Origin: JAFGVL01 sp964546015
GTDB taxonomy: Bacteria > Bacteroidota > Bacteroidia > Bacteroidales > Paludibacteraceae
Direction: 5' to 3'
DNA: 64,000 nucleotides
Assembly (NCBI GenBank): GCA_964546015.1
Contig: CAZJHO010000002.1
Location: forward strand, 62,001 to 126,000
Below the pieces are notes generated by a model that had not been told where the DNA came from, ran no database searches, and saw only the letters and a list, made by a program, of their open reading frames with translations. Numbering within the stretch: the stretch's first letter is position 1; every line of letters starts with the position of its first letter. A program made the position numbers and the translations under genes. This document shows, in pieces, positions 16,036 to 24,028 of this stretch.

Positions 16036-17412
16036 TTAGTTTTTAAATAAAATCCGAAAAGCTTCTTCTACTTTTCTCACACCGATAATTTCTATTTTTT
16101 TGCTTTTCAGGTCAGTAGCTTTCAGATTTGCTGCCGGAATAATTATTTTTTTGAAGCCTAACTTTTCAGCTTCGGCAACGCGTTGTTCAATGCGATTTAC
16201 AGGCCGGATTTCGCCGGAAAGGCCGACTTCACCTGTTACGGCAATTTGTTTTTCAATTGCTATATCAAAGTTGGAAGATAACACGGCAGACATGACAGCT
16301 AAGTCAATAGCCGGATCGTTTACCCGCAACCCACCTGCAATATTCAGGAAAACATCTTTTTGCACCAGTTTGAATCCGGCCCGTTTTTCCAATACGGCGA
16401 GCAACATATTCAATCGGCGAGTATCGAATCCGGTGGCGGAGCGTTGAGGCGTTCCGTAAGCAGCCGTACTAACCAATGCTTGCACTTCGATAAGGAATGG
16501 GCGAATGCCCTCTATTGCGGCAGCAATAGCAACACCGCTCATGCCTTCGTGATCTTGCGAAAGCAATAGCTCGGAGGGATTAATCACTTCGCGTAAGCCT
16601 TCTTGACGCATTTCGAAGATGCCGAGTTCGGAAGTGCTTCCGAAACGGTTTTTTGTAGCTCGAAGAATGCGGTACATATAATGCTGGTCGCCTTCAAATT
16701 GCAGAACCGTATCTACAATGTGTTCCAATATCTTAGGTCCGGCAATATTCCCGTCTTTCGTAATATGCCCAATAAGCAAAACAGGTGTATTGCTCTCTTT
16801 GGCATACCGGAGAATAGCTGCCGAGCTTTCGCGAATTTGGGTAATCGTGCCCGGCGATGATTCTGCCGCTTCGGTATAAATGGTTTGAATAGAATCAATG
16901 ATGACTAATTCGGGTTTTATGTTTTGGATATGGACAAAAATTTGTTCCAACGAAGTTTCACTTACAAAATAGCAATCATTGTTTGCGATGGCCAATCGTT
17001 CGGCACGCAGTTTGAGTTGTTTGGCGCTTTCTTCGCCCGAAACATATAGCGTTCGTTTGTTTTGCATTTTTAGTACTACTTGCAGTACCAAAGTAGATTT
17101 ACCTATGCCGGGTTCGCCCCCGATAAGTACTAATGAGCCGGGGACTAAACCTCCGCCTAATACACGATTAAATTCTCCACACTGAGTGTTGATACGAGGT
17201 TCGTTTTCTACCTCAATATCCGATAGACACATCGGCTTGGTCGAACTTCGTTCTACAGCACCGGTATAGCTCACTATTTTTGGCGTGCTGTCTTTGCGAA
17301 TAACTTCTTCTATCAAGCTGTTCCATTCGCCGCATGAAGGGCATCGACCGACCCACTTAACAGCCTCGGCGCCGCAATTAGTACAAACGAAAACTGATTT
17401 TATTTTTGCCAC
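16036..17412 (-). CDS. radA: DNA repair protein RadA
   Basis: RadA (Sms) is a RecA-like, hexameric branch-migration helicase that helps process recombination intermediates. The 458 residues contain an N-terminal zinc finger (CTNCGAEAVKWVGRCPSCGEW, Cys pairs at about 10/13 and 24/27), Walker A GEPGIGKST, Walker B LVIIDSIQT, the RadA-specific KNRFGSTSELGIF, and a C-terminal Lon-protease-like domain (LNIAGGLRVNDPAIDLAV; GEVGLSGEIRPV). It lies about 50 bp after the radical SAM/SPASM gene on the same strand and may be cotranscribed. Confidence 0.97.
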   Translation of the reverse strand: MAKIKSVFVCTNCGAEAVKWVGRCPSCGEWNSLIEEVIRKDSTPKIVSYTGAVERSSTKPMCLSDIEVENEPRINTQCGEFNRVLGGGLVPGSLVLIGGEPGIGKSTLVLQVVLKMQNKRTLYVSGEESAKQLKLRAERLAIANNDCYFVSETSLEQIFVHIQNIKPELVIIDSIQTIYTEAAESSPGTITQIRESSAAILRYAKESNTPVLLIGHITKDGNIAGPKILEHIVDTVLQFEGDQHYMYRILRATKNRFGSTSELGIFEMRQEGLREVINPSELLLSQDHEGMSGVAIAAAIEGIRPFLIEVQALVSTAAYGTPQRSATGFDTRRLNMLLAVLEKRAGFKLVQKDVFLNIAGGLRVNDPAIDLAVMSAVLSSNFDIAIEKQIAVTGEVGLSGEIRPVNRIEQRVAEAEKLGFKKIIIPAANLKATDLKSKKIEIIGVRKVEEAFRILFKN

Positions 17413-17460
17413 TGAAAAGTTCTTTTTTTGTAAAATGCAAATGTAACAGAAAAAATGCAG

Positions 17461-18303
17461 TTATCTAAATCCGCACGACCGGCAATATTCTTCCACCGCT
17501 TCGCCTTGTAAAAATCCTTCCCGTATATTTTTTGCTTTTGGAGAAGATAGAATTTCCGTTAAATCATCGGTAAAGATATTGCCCAACAAAAGGTTTGCAT
17601 CTGCATCTATGCAGCATGGCACAACCGAACCGTCAGACAGAATAGCGACATGTTCGCGCAGGGCGTAGCAAGTTTTTATGTTTGTTGGGTCATTGAGCGA
17701 AGTCGAAATGCGCCAATCAAATCTATCCGCGTTTTGCAAGAAAATATGTTCGGCAAGGCGGATGTTTTGTATAGATAGTTGGTCTAGTAATGCTTGCTTT
17801 TCAGTATGGAAATAATCCGAAATTACTGACAAACATTTTTCTGTAAACGGGCTAACCACATCACCTATTTTATTCCACAATCGGAAACTGACATAAGTAG
17901 TCGGTGTGATTTGTTGTACAAATTGGAAAAGGTCGATTAATTTTTGATCCAATTCGGCAGATGAAATATTTTCTTCCCAATCGTGCAAGGAAATATTCAG
18001 TTGGCGAATAGGTTTGTTGAGCAACAAATTCTTATGTTTCTCAATAAGTGAGCCGTTGGTGGTAATATTTACAAATAAATTATTCGCATGAGCAATATCT
18101 AAGATCTCTCCAATGTGCGGATGCAAAAGTGTTTCACCTAATACATGCAAATAAAGATATCGGGTAAAAGGTTTTATTTTTTCAACAACAAATTGAAATT
18201 CTTCTACCGACATCGTTCGTTTTTTCCGCACGCTGGGATAGCAAAAGGAACAATTGAAGTTGCACGAATTGGTAATTTCTATGTAGATTTTTTTGAACAC
18301 CAA
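17461..18303 (-). CDS. Radical SAM/SPASM domain protein
   Basis: Radical SAM enzyme of 280 residues with motif CNFNCSFC (about 13-20) near the N-terminus and a short SPASM-like C-terminus: CYALREHVAILSDGSVVPCCIDADANLLLGNI, then CRSCGF at the very end. This layout is typical of small Bacteroidales radical SAM/SPASM proteins whose substrates are not known. No ATG is available: the frame opens just upstream, and TTG (18303) or GTG (18300) must be the start. The stretch coding ISTSLNDPTN resembles an interspersed GAGCGAAGTCGAAAT repeat word, so it may carry a small in-frame repeat fragment. Confidence 0.82.
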   Translation of the reverse strand: MVFKKIYIEITNSCNFNCSFCYPSVRKKRTMSVEEFQFVVEKIKPFTRYLYLHVLGETLLHPHIGEILDIAHANNLFVNITTNGSLIEKHKNLLLNKPIRQLNISLHDWEENISSAELDQKLIDLFQFVQQITPTTYVSFRLWNKIGDVVSPFTEKCLSVISDYFHTEKQALLDQLSIQNIRLAEHIFLQNADRFDWRISTSLNDPTNIKTCYALREHVAILSDGSVVPCCIDADANLLLGNIFTDDLTEILSSPKAKNIREGFLQGEAVEEYCRSCGFR

Positions 18304-18369
18304 GGATATTTACAATAAGTATTTACAGTTTGACAATTTTGGAATGCAGATTAAACGGATTCACATGAA

Positions 18370-19017
18370 TTATTTTGCGATATATCTTAATATCTCTTTT
18401 GCTTTTATTGAATAAACTCCGTTTGTTAATTTTTTCACTGAGCGAAGTATTGCTTCAGCCAATAAATTAGTTGGGAGAGGTTTATTTGACCGAAACAAGC
18501 CCAGTGAATTGAGAAAATTAAAGATTTTCAATCCAATAACTTCGGCTTTTCTATCTGTATTTTTTCTTATAAGCATAGGTGGATTAAAGATTATCAATTT
18601 TTCAAAACCCAACATTTTTATATCGTCTTCCAATTGTCCTTTCATTCTGGGATAAAAGAATAGCGACTTCGACGAAGCAAAACCCGAAGATACCAATACA
18701 AGAGAGTTCACATTGTTCTCTTTGGCTGCTTTGGCAAATTGGAATTGGTAGTCGTAATCTACTTTCCATTGGGCTTCTTTGCCTCCGGCGGCTTTTAATG
18801 TCGTGCCTAAGCAAGAAAATAACACATCACCTTTTACCAGATGTTTCCATTGCTCCGATTTTTCAAAATCAATGATATTAATATGTAATTTGTCATGTTG
18901 TATATCAATATTTCGTCTCACGAAAACATCAATACGCTCAACATCGTTATCTTGGATAAGCAATTCCAACAAATTTTTTCCAGTAGCGCCTGTGGCTCCG
19001 ATTAATAGTGTGTGCAT
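18370..19017 (-). CDS. NAD(P)-binding Rossmann protein (NmrA/HTATIP2-like)
   Basis: Short-chain-dehydrogenase-like protein of 215 residues. The N-terminal LIGATGATGKNLLELL is the dinucleotide-binding glycine motif. VLFSCLGTTLKAAGGKEAQWKVDYDYQFQFAKAAKENNV and LVLVSSGFASSKSLFFYPRMKGQLEDDI match the HTATIP2/YtfG-like NAD(P)H-binding group. The classical catalytic YxxxK is replaced by YPRMKG. The substrate is unknown. It is a single gene between the SPASM protein and mutS2. Confidence 0.8.
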   Translation of the reverse strand: MHTLLIGATGATGKNLLELLIQDNDVERIDVFVRRNIDIQHDKLHINIIDFEKSEQWKHLVKGDVLFSCLGTTLKAAGGKEAQWKVDYDYQFQFAKAAKENNVNSLVLVSSGFASSKSLFFYPRMKGQLEDDIKMLGFEKLIIFNPPMLIRKNTDRKAEVIGLKIFNFLNSLGLFRSNKPLPTNLLAEAILRSVKKLTNGVYSIKAKEILRYIAK

Positions 19018-19059
19018 TTTTTATTTGTTTTTTGTGTAAATGTTTGATAACATTATATG

Positions 19060-19190
19060 GAACACAGATGACGGATTTTACACATAGGCCACCTAAAAAC
19101 ATAGAGTAACTATGTGTTTCTACTTTGTCTATGTGGTTATTATAAATATTTATCTGCGAAAATCCGTGCAATCCCCGTCATCCCGTGTTC
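19060..19190. repeat. Intergenic palindromic repeat with nested second repeat
   Basis: The outer arms are GAACACAGATGACGGATTTT (19060-19079) and an ATCTGCGAAAATCCGTG...CCGTCATCCCGTGTTC arm (19152-19190). Nested inside is ACATAGGCCACCTAAAAACAT..CTATGTGTTTC..TCTATGTGG, another inverted unit. The outer family resembles the unit inside ygiQ. It ends 2 bp from the mutS2 stop codon. Confidence 0.65.
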
Positions 19191-19192
19191 TA

Positions 19193-21661
19193 TTAAAACT
19201 CCACCACAGTAATCCCCGCCCCACCAAACTGCACATGCTCATCATGAAATTTCGAAACGCTACCTATTGTAGCAAGGTATTGGCGTATTACCTGACGCAG
19301 TGCGCCTGTACCTGTTCCGTGCAGAATGCGCACCGAAGCTACGCCCACCATCAATGCATCGTCTATAAAATAAGTAACTGCCTGTAAGGCTTCGTCGGCA
19401 CGCATGCCACGCACATCAATTTCGGATTTAAAAGCAAGTTTGCGTTGACGAATTTCTTCACTCGAAGTACTGCCGAGTATTGCTGTTTGGCGTTGTTCTT
19501 TTTTTACTTGTGTGTTGCTTAGGCGTTCAAGTTTGTCAAGTTTAACGGTGCTTTTCAATTGTCCAAAACTTACGGTTGCTGTCTTACCTTGTATTTCTAT
19601 TATTTGCCCGATAACGCTTTGCCCTTTCAGACGCACATTATCACCCACAACGATAGGTGTTTGAGTAGGAGTTTCAGAACGCAAATCAAGCGAATTACGC
19701 AAATTAACGCCATTCTTTTTGTGTTTGTATTCAATATTTAATTTGCGGGAATTTGCGTCATTTGTGTCATTCGCGTTCAATAATTCGGTTTTGAATTCTT
19801 CCAATTCTTTGCGAACGGTGCGTGTGCGTTCCTTTTCGGCTTGAGCTGTTTTTATTTCGCGGATGGTATTTTCGATTTTAGCGTTTACTTCTTGCAATAA
19901 TGCTGAAGCTTCCGTTTTAGCTTGTCGTACAATTTCTTTTCGCTGTTTGTCGGTCTTTTGCAGTTCGCTTTGGTATTTTTCCACTAATTCGTCCAACTGT
20001 TTTTCGCGTTGGCGTATTTGTTGGCGTTTGTTTTCCCAGTAGCGTTTGTCGCGGGCAATGTCTTGCAAGTGCTTGTCGTAGTCGATATGTTCTGCGCCGA
20101 CCTTTTCGGTGGCGGCTTGGATAACCGTTTCGGGTAAACCGATTTTGCGCGCGATCTCAATGGCAAACGAGCTTCCGGCATTTCCCACCTCGAGGCGGAA
20201 AAGCGGCTGCATTTGGTGGCGGTCGTACAGCATCGCGCCGTTTACGATGCCTTCGGCGGCTTGCGCAAAATGTTTCAGATTGGTGTAATGGGTAGTTATT
20301 ACGCCAAATGTGCGATTTTCGTTATATTTTTCGAGTAATGATTCGGCTATGGCTCCGCCAATCATTGGCTCGGTGCCGCCGCCAAATTCGTCTATTAATA
20401 ATAGTGTGCGATGATTGGTGTTGCGGACAAAAAATTTCATGTTCGTCAGGTGCGAACTGTAGGTCGAAAGGTCGTTTTCGATGGATTGCTCGTCGCCAAT
20501 GTCGATAAACAAACGCTCGAAAATACCCATGCGGCTGCTTTCGTGTAACGACACTAATAGTCCGCATTGCAGCATATATTGCAGCAAGCCGACTGTTTTC
20601 AAACACACCGATTTTCCACCGGCATTCGGTCCTGAAATCAGCAGTATGCGTTGCCGTTCGTTGAGCGTGATGTCGAGCGGTACGATTTCTTTTCCCTGTT
20701 TTTGTAAGGATAAAAATAGAATCGGGTGGATTGCCTTATGCCAATCGAGCAAACAATCGGTAGAAACGGCAGGTTTTATCGCATTAATCGTTAAAGAAAA
20801 TAAGGCTTTGGCGCGTACAAAATCAACTGTTGCCAGGAATTGGTACGATTGTAAAATATCTTCCAATGAAGGACGAAGAAAATTGGAAAATTCAACCAAA
20901 ATGCGGATAATTTCGCGGCGTTCTTCGGCTTCGAGTTCACGCAGGCGATTGTTTTGTTCGACCACTTCGGCAGGCTCTACGAAGACGGTTTTACCTGTTG
21001 CCGACTCATCGTGTACGATGCCTTGCAGGCGGCGTTTGTACGCCGGTGGAATGGGTATAACGAGCCGTCCTTCGCGCATGGTAGGCTGTGCGCCTTTTTC
21101 GACCAGTCCATCGGCTTGCGCTTTTCGTAAAATGGATTGCAGTGTTTTTGATACGCCGCCTTGTACGGTAAACATTTCTTTGCGTATCCGAGACAATTCC
21201 GTTGAGGCATTGTCTTTTATATTTCCGAATTTATTGACTATAAAATCTATTTTCTGTACAATAGCAGGAAAAACGGTAATTCCTTCTGTAAGCCTTTTGA
21301 GTTGTGGAATTTCGCTGTCGGGCTTGTCGGTAATGAAGCGCACCACACTGTTGATAACCTCTAATGAACGACGCAAGTCGAACAACTCGCCTGCATCAAG
21401 ATACAAGCCTTCAACACGAATACGCGCCAATCCTTCACGCAGATCGAAAAAGGTAGTGAGCGGAAATTCCGTATTTTCGTCAGTGATGAATGTGCGCATT
21501 TCGTCTGTTTCGGCGAGGGTGCGGCAGACGGTTTCGTAATCGGCAGAAAATGCCATTTCGTCCACTTTTTCTTTGCCTAAAATGCTAATACATTTTTCTT
21601 TGAGCAGTGAGCGGATTTTATCAAATGAGATTTTTTGTTCGAAATTCTTGGGGTAAATCAT
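19193..21661 (-). CDS. mutS2: Endonuclease/recombination-control protein MutS2, with in-frame repeat insertion
   Basis: MutS2 binds branched DNA and collided-ribosome complexes and restrains recombination. The 822 residues show the MutS core and ABC ATPase with Walker A GPNAGGKSVCLKTVGL (about 345-360), the signature STYSSHLTNMKFF, Walker B LLLIDEFGGGTEP, a long coiled coil (about 520-640), a KOW-like region, and a C-terminal Smr nuclease domain (EIDVRGMRADEAL and RILHGTGTGALRQVI). Residues about 628-657 (NANDTNDANSRKLNIEYKH... to ...LRNSLDLRS) lie between coiled coil and KOW part and read as translated repeat. A -7-like TACTTTTG is at 21696-21689 on the minus strand. Confidence 0.95.
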   Translation of the reverse strand: MIYPKNFEQKISFDKIRSLLKEKCISILGKEKVDEMAFSADYETVCRTLAETDEMRTFITDENTEFPLTTFFDLREGLARIRVEGLYLDAGELFDLRRSLEVINSVVRFITDKPDSEIPQLKRLTEGITVFPAIVQKIDFIVNKFGNIKDNASTELSRIRKEMFTVQGGVSKTLQSILRKAQADGLVEKGAQPTMREGRLVIPIPPAYKRRLQGIVHDESATGKTVFVEPAEVVEQNNRLRELEAEERREIIRILVEFSNFLRPSLEDILQSYQFLATVDFVRAKALFSLTINAIKPAVSTDCLLDWHKAIHPILFLSLQKQGKEIVPLDITLNERQRILLISGPNAGGKSVCLKTVGLLQYMLQCGLLVSLHESSRMGIFERLFIDIGDEQSIENDLSTYSSHLTNMKFFVRNTNHRTLLLIDEFGGGTEPMIGGAIAESLLEKYNENRTFGVITTHYTNLKHFAQAAEGIVNGAMLYDRHQMQPLFRLEVGNAGSSFAIEIARKIGLPETVIQAATEKVGAEHIDYDKHLQDIARDKRYWENKRQQIRQREKQLDELVEKYQSELQKTDKQRKEIVRQAKTEASALLQEVNAKIENTIREIKTAQAEKERTRTVRKELEEFKTELLNANDTNDANSRKLNIEYKHKKNGVNLRNSLDLRSETPTQTPIVVGDNVRLKGQSVIGQIIEIQGKTATVSFGQLKSTVKLDKLERLSNTQVKKEQRQTAILGSTSSEEIRQRKLAFKSEIDVRGMRADEALQAVTYFIDDALMVGVASVRILHGTGTGALRQVIRQYLATIGSVSKFHDEHVQFGGAGITVVEF
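19690..19778. repeat. Interspersed palindromic repeat inside mutS2
   Basis: Inverted arms ACGCAAATTAA (19697-19707) and TTAATTTGCG (19738-19747), flanked by GCGAATTACGC on one side and TTTGCGTCATTTGTGTCATTCGCG on the other. The stacked GCGTCATT / GTGTCATT words are typical of spacer repeats, not of MutS2 genes. The reading frame is preserved across it. Confidence 0.65.
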
Positions 21662-21700
21662 CTTAGTAATTTACAATTTATTAATAAGCAAAAGTAGTGA

Positions 21701-21744
21701 TTAAAAAGAAAACTCCCACATAACCTTTGGGGTTAGCGGGAGTT
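21701..21744 (-). terminator. Terminator of metA
   Basis: AACTCCC (21711-21717) pairs with GGGAGTT (21738-21744), and TAACC (21721-21725) with GGTTA (21731-21735). On the minus strand the hairpin is followed by TTTTCTTTTT. It lies just past the metA stop codon. Confidence 0.75.
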
Positions 21745-21759
21745 TTCGAGTTTTTGTTT

Positions 21760-22677
21760 TTAGTGAATTTCTTCAATATTGAACGGTGTTTCCTGATATA
21801 CGAAATAGTTGAGCCAATTGGTAAACAACAAGGTGGCGTGAGATCGCCAACGCACTATGGGATTTCGTGACGGATCGTTATTTGGATAATAATTGCGAGG
21901 GATTTCGATAGATAATCCTTTTTTTAAATCGCGTTTATATTCCGTGTCCAGAGTGTTAGGCGAATACTCGGAGTGTCCGGTAACAAAAAATTTGCGGCCG
22001 TTGCGCGCCATTACCATATATACGCCTGCATTTTCCGAATCGGATAAAATAGTAAGATCTTTTACTTTTTCGATGTCTTCGCGGCGTATTTCCGTATGAC
22101 GGCTGTGAGGCACATAAAAAATATCGTCGAATCCACGGAAAATAGGATTTTTCGGATAAATAAGTGTGTGCTCGAATACACCGAACATTTTCTTCGGTAA
22201 GTCGTATTTAGGAATCCCATAATAATGGTACAAAGCAGCTTGTGCCGACCAACAAATGAAAAACGACGAAGTAACATGCGTTTTTGCCCAGTCGAAAATC
22301 TCTTTTAACTCGTTCCAATATTTAACATTTTCGAAATCCATTTGTTCTACCGGTGCACCGGTAACAATAAGCCCATCATATTTATGTTTTTTTATTTCAT
22401 CAAAATCGATGTAAAATGCGAGCATGTGTTCAATCGGTGTATTTTTGGAAGTATGACTTTTTAGTTTGATAAATTCTATTTCGACTTGCAGAGGCGAGTT
22501 GGACAATACCCGAATCAGGTCTGTCTCAGTTGTTATTTTGATAGGCATCAGGTTTAAAAAAGCGATGCGTAGCGGGCGTATGTCTTGAGAGGTTGCTCGC
22601 GAAGTATCTATCACAAAAATATTTTCTTCTTTAAGTATTTCAATGGCGGGTAATTTATCCGGAATATTTAATGGCAT
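21760..22677 (-). CDS. metA: Homoserine O-acyltransferase MetA
   Basis: MetA activates homoserine by O-acylation (succinyl- or acetyl-CoA) at the first dedicated step of methionine synthesis. The 305 residues start MPLNIPDKLPAIEILKEENIFV, as in the family. The glutamine-amidotransferase-like core has IVTGAPVE, the nucleophile Cys in FICWSAQAALYHYYGIPK and the His/Glu pair in FVTGHSEYSPNTLDTEYKRD. Acetyl versus succinyl preference depends on an active-site residue I cannot assign safely. A -7-like TATCTTTG (minus strand, 22818-22811) predicts a leader of about 125 nt; no SAM-riboswitch signature was recognised in it. Confidence 0.95.
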   Translation of the reverse strand: MPLNIPDKLPAIEILKEENIFVIDTSRATSQDIRPLRIAFLNLMPIKITTETDLIRVLSNSPLQVEIEFIKLKSHTSKNTPIEHMLAFYIDFDEIKKHKYDGLIVTGAPVEQMDFENVKYWNELKEIFDWAKTHVTSSFFICWSAQAALYHYYGIPKYDLPKKMFGVFEHTLIYPKNPIFRGFDDIFYVPHSRHTEIRREDIEKVKDLTILSDSENAGVYMVMARNGRKFFVTGHSEYSPNTLDTEYKRDLKKGLSIEIPRNYYPNNDPSRNPIVRWRSHATLLFTNWLNYFVYQETPFNIEEIH

Positions 22678-22850
22678 AGCAGCGTTATTTAAAATTTATA
22701 CATTTCAATTGAAAACAATTTTTTTTATCCCAACATGTTTTGTGTTATAGCAGAATGATCTTCCTCCTTTAGTATCTGCGTTTATTACATAGTATTTTTT
22801 TATAAATATGCAAAGATACTTTTTAAGGTTCAAAACTCCCAATTCTCAAT

Positions 22851-23657
22851 TTATTTATAATATTTGCGGTATATGTCGCGATATTCTTTTCGTTGCAAGA
22901 AATTAACCAGGAACGAATCAACTTTTTGTTTTAATTCTTTGGATTCGGGACGCATAGCCCAAGCTTGCATTTGTGTAAAGCTAATAGCAGTAGCAATGTC
23001 TAATTCGGGTAGCGATTCTGTATTCTTTTGAGCCGACAGCTTATCACACACCGCAAAATCAATATCGCCTTTGGCTACCATTATCATAAGTTGTTCTGTT
23101 TCGTAATGAGGTATCTCTTTTACAATAATGGTATCAGCTATTTCGTCGGCAAGGTTATTCAGTCGTAGTATGTTTGGTGATTTGTAAGGTACATAAACGG
23201 TCTTTCCTGCTAGTTCCAATTGGCTTCGAATAGGCGCAATGCCATTGTTATAAGTAGCTTTACGCTGTACAAGCACCTGTGGAAGTTGTGTTATAGGGTG
23301 TGAAAAAGCTAATTTTTGCCGTAGTTCTGTAGTTATAGGAATATTGCGCGCTATTAAATCTACTTCTCCTTGTAATAATAACTCAATGCTCTTTGTTAGG
23401 TCGTTTTCTATTGTCCATACGGGGTTTAGATGTAGGCTCTCGCATAAAGTATTTACTAATTCGTATTGAAAACCGTAAGTATTGTCTTGTTTTATAAAGA
23501 ATCCGATTGAATTATAATCGGTAAGAACTCTTAGTTCACCTGCATCGTTTATTTCTTCATAATCTCTAATGCCCGAATTTTTTGTGTAAATGAGGACAAA
23601 TACAATAATTGCTGTTATTGTAATTACCAAAATTATTATGCGTAATGAGTTTTTCAT
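22851..23657 (-). CDS. Periplasmic amino-acid-type solute-binding protein (SBP_bac_3)
   Basis: Type-3 solute-binding domain protein. I place the start at the ATG at 23657, giving 268 residues, because a -7 box (TATCTTTG, minus strand, 23699-23692) would start the mRNA too close to the longer frame's start. The N-terminus is a single membrane anchor or signal (IIILVITITAIIVFVLIY). The domain shows GELRVLTDYNSIGFFI, YELVNTLCESLHLNP, LLLQGEVDLIARNIPIT, RQKLAFSHPI, and a C-terminal KQKVDSFLVNFLQ..YRDIYRKYY. No permease genes are nearby; in Bacteroidetes such anchored domains also occur as sensors or MltF-like parts. The transferase domain of MltF is absent. Confidence 0.78.
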   Translation of the reverse strand: MKNSLRIIILVITITAIIVFVLIYTKNSGIRDYEEINDAGELRVLTDYNSIGFFIKQDNTYGFQYELVNTLCESLHLNPVWTIENDLTKSIELLLQGEVDLIARNIPITTELRQKLAFSHPITQLPQVLVQRKATYNNGIAPIRSQLELAGKTVYVPYKSPNILRLNNLADEIADTIIVKEIPHYETEQLMIMVAKGDIDFAVCDKLSAQKNTESLPELDIATAISFTQMQAWAMRPESKELKQKVDSFLVNFLQRKEYRDIYRKYYK

Positions 23658-23752
23658 TTTGTTTGTGAAAAATTTTCCGTACAAAGATAAAAATAAACTG
23701 TCAGAAAGACTTGTACAATGTTTTTTTACGGCATGTAGATTAGTGTAAATAT

Positions 23753-23783
23753 TTTGATAATAGGGAAAAATAATTTACATTTG
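23753..23783 (+). promoter_or_regulatory. Promoter of the candidate structured RNA
   Basis: TTTG (23753-23756), a 19-nt gap, then TACATTTG (23776-23783): an exact fit to the Bacteroidetes primary sigma consensus. Transcription should start at about 23788. Confidence 0.7.
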
Positions 23784-23787
23784 CATT

Positions 23788-24003
23788 GCTGGTTAGCTTA
23801 AGCTTGCAGCATGTATTTTGCGTAAAGCGTTTTTCATGTTATTCCTTTAGAAAATCGGCAAAATTTCTCTGAAGAGCGAATGATAGAAACAAGCGCTCTG
23901 CATCTATACCCAGTATAGGCGTGGAGTTTGTTATTATCTTGCTCTCGGGTGTTTGCCGATACCTCTAAAGAAAGATATGTGGACAATTTCCACGCTTTTT
24001 TTA
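23788..24003 (+). ncRNA. Candidate structured RNA of about 215 nt (unclassified)
   Basis: The region has its own promoter and ends in a T-run after a hairpin. An interrupted long helix is formed by CTTTAGA (23845-23851) and ATCGGCAAA (23854-23862) with TTTGCCGAT (23952-23960) and TCTAAAG (23964-23970). It encloses two hairpins: AGAGCG/CGCTCT (23873-23878 with 23894-23899) and CTATAC-CCA-GTATAG (23904-23918). At the 3' end, GCGTGGA (23919-23925) can pair with TCCACGC (23989-23995), while local GTGGA (23979-23983) competes for the same TCCAC. It could be a free-standing RNA (a 6S-like rod is one possibility) or the leader of the T9SS gene that starts 26 nt later. I do not recognise the family. 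Confidence 0.55.
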
Positions 24004-24028
24004 TTATTGTTAACTTGCCTTGTTTTCT

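Noticed and set aside
20481..21539. Long open frame (352 codons) opposite mutS2
   Set aside because: The translation is low in family features and rich in Ser/Cys/Arg, and mutS2 on the other strand is certain; it is an antisense shadow.
22678..22850. Possible SAM riboswitch in the metA leader
   Set aside because: The leader is long enough, but I could not find the conserved helices or core of any known SAM riboswitch.
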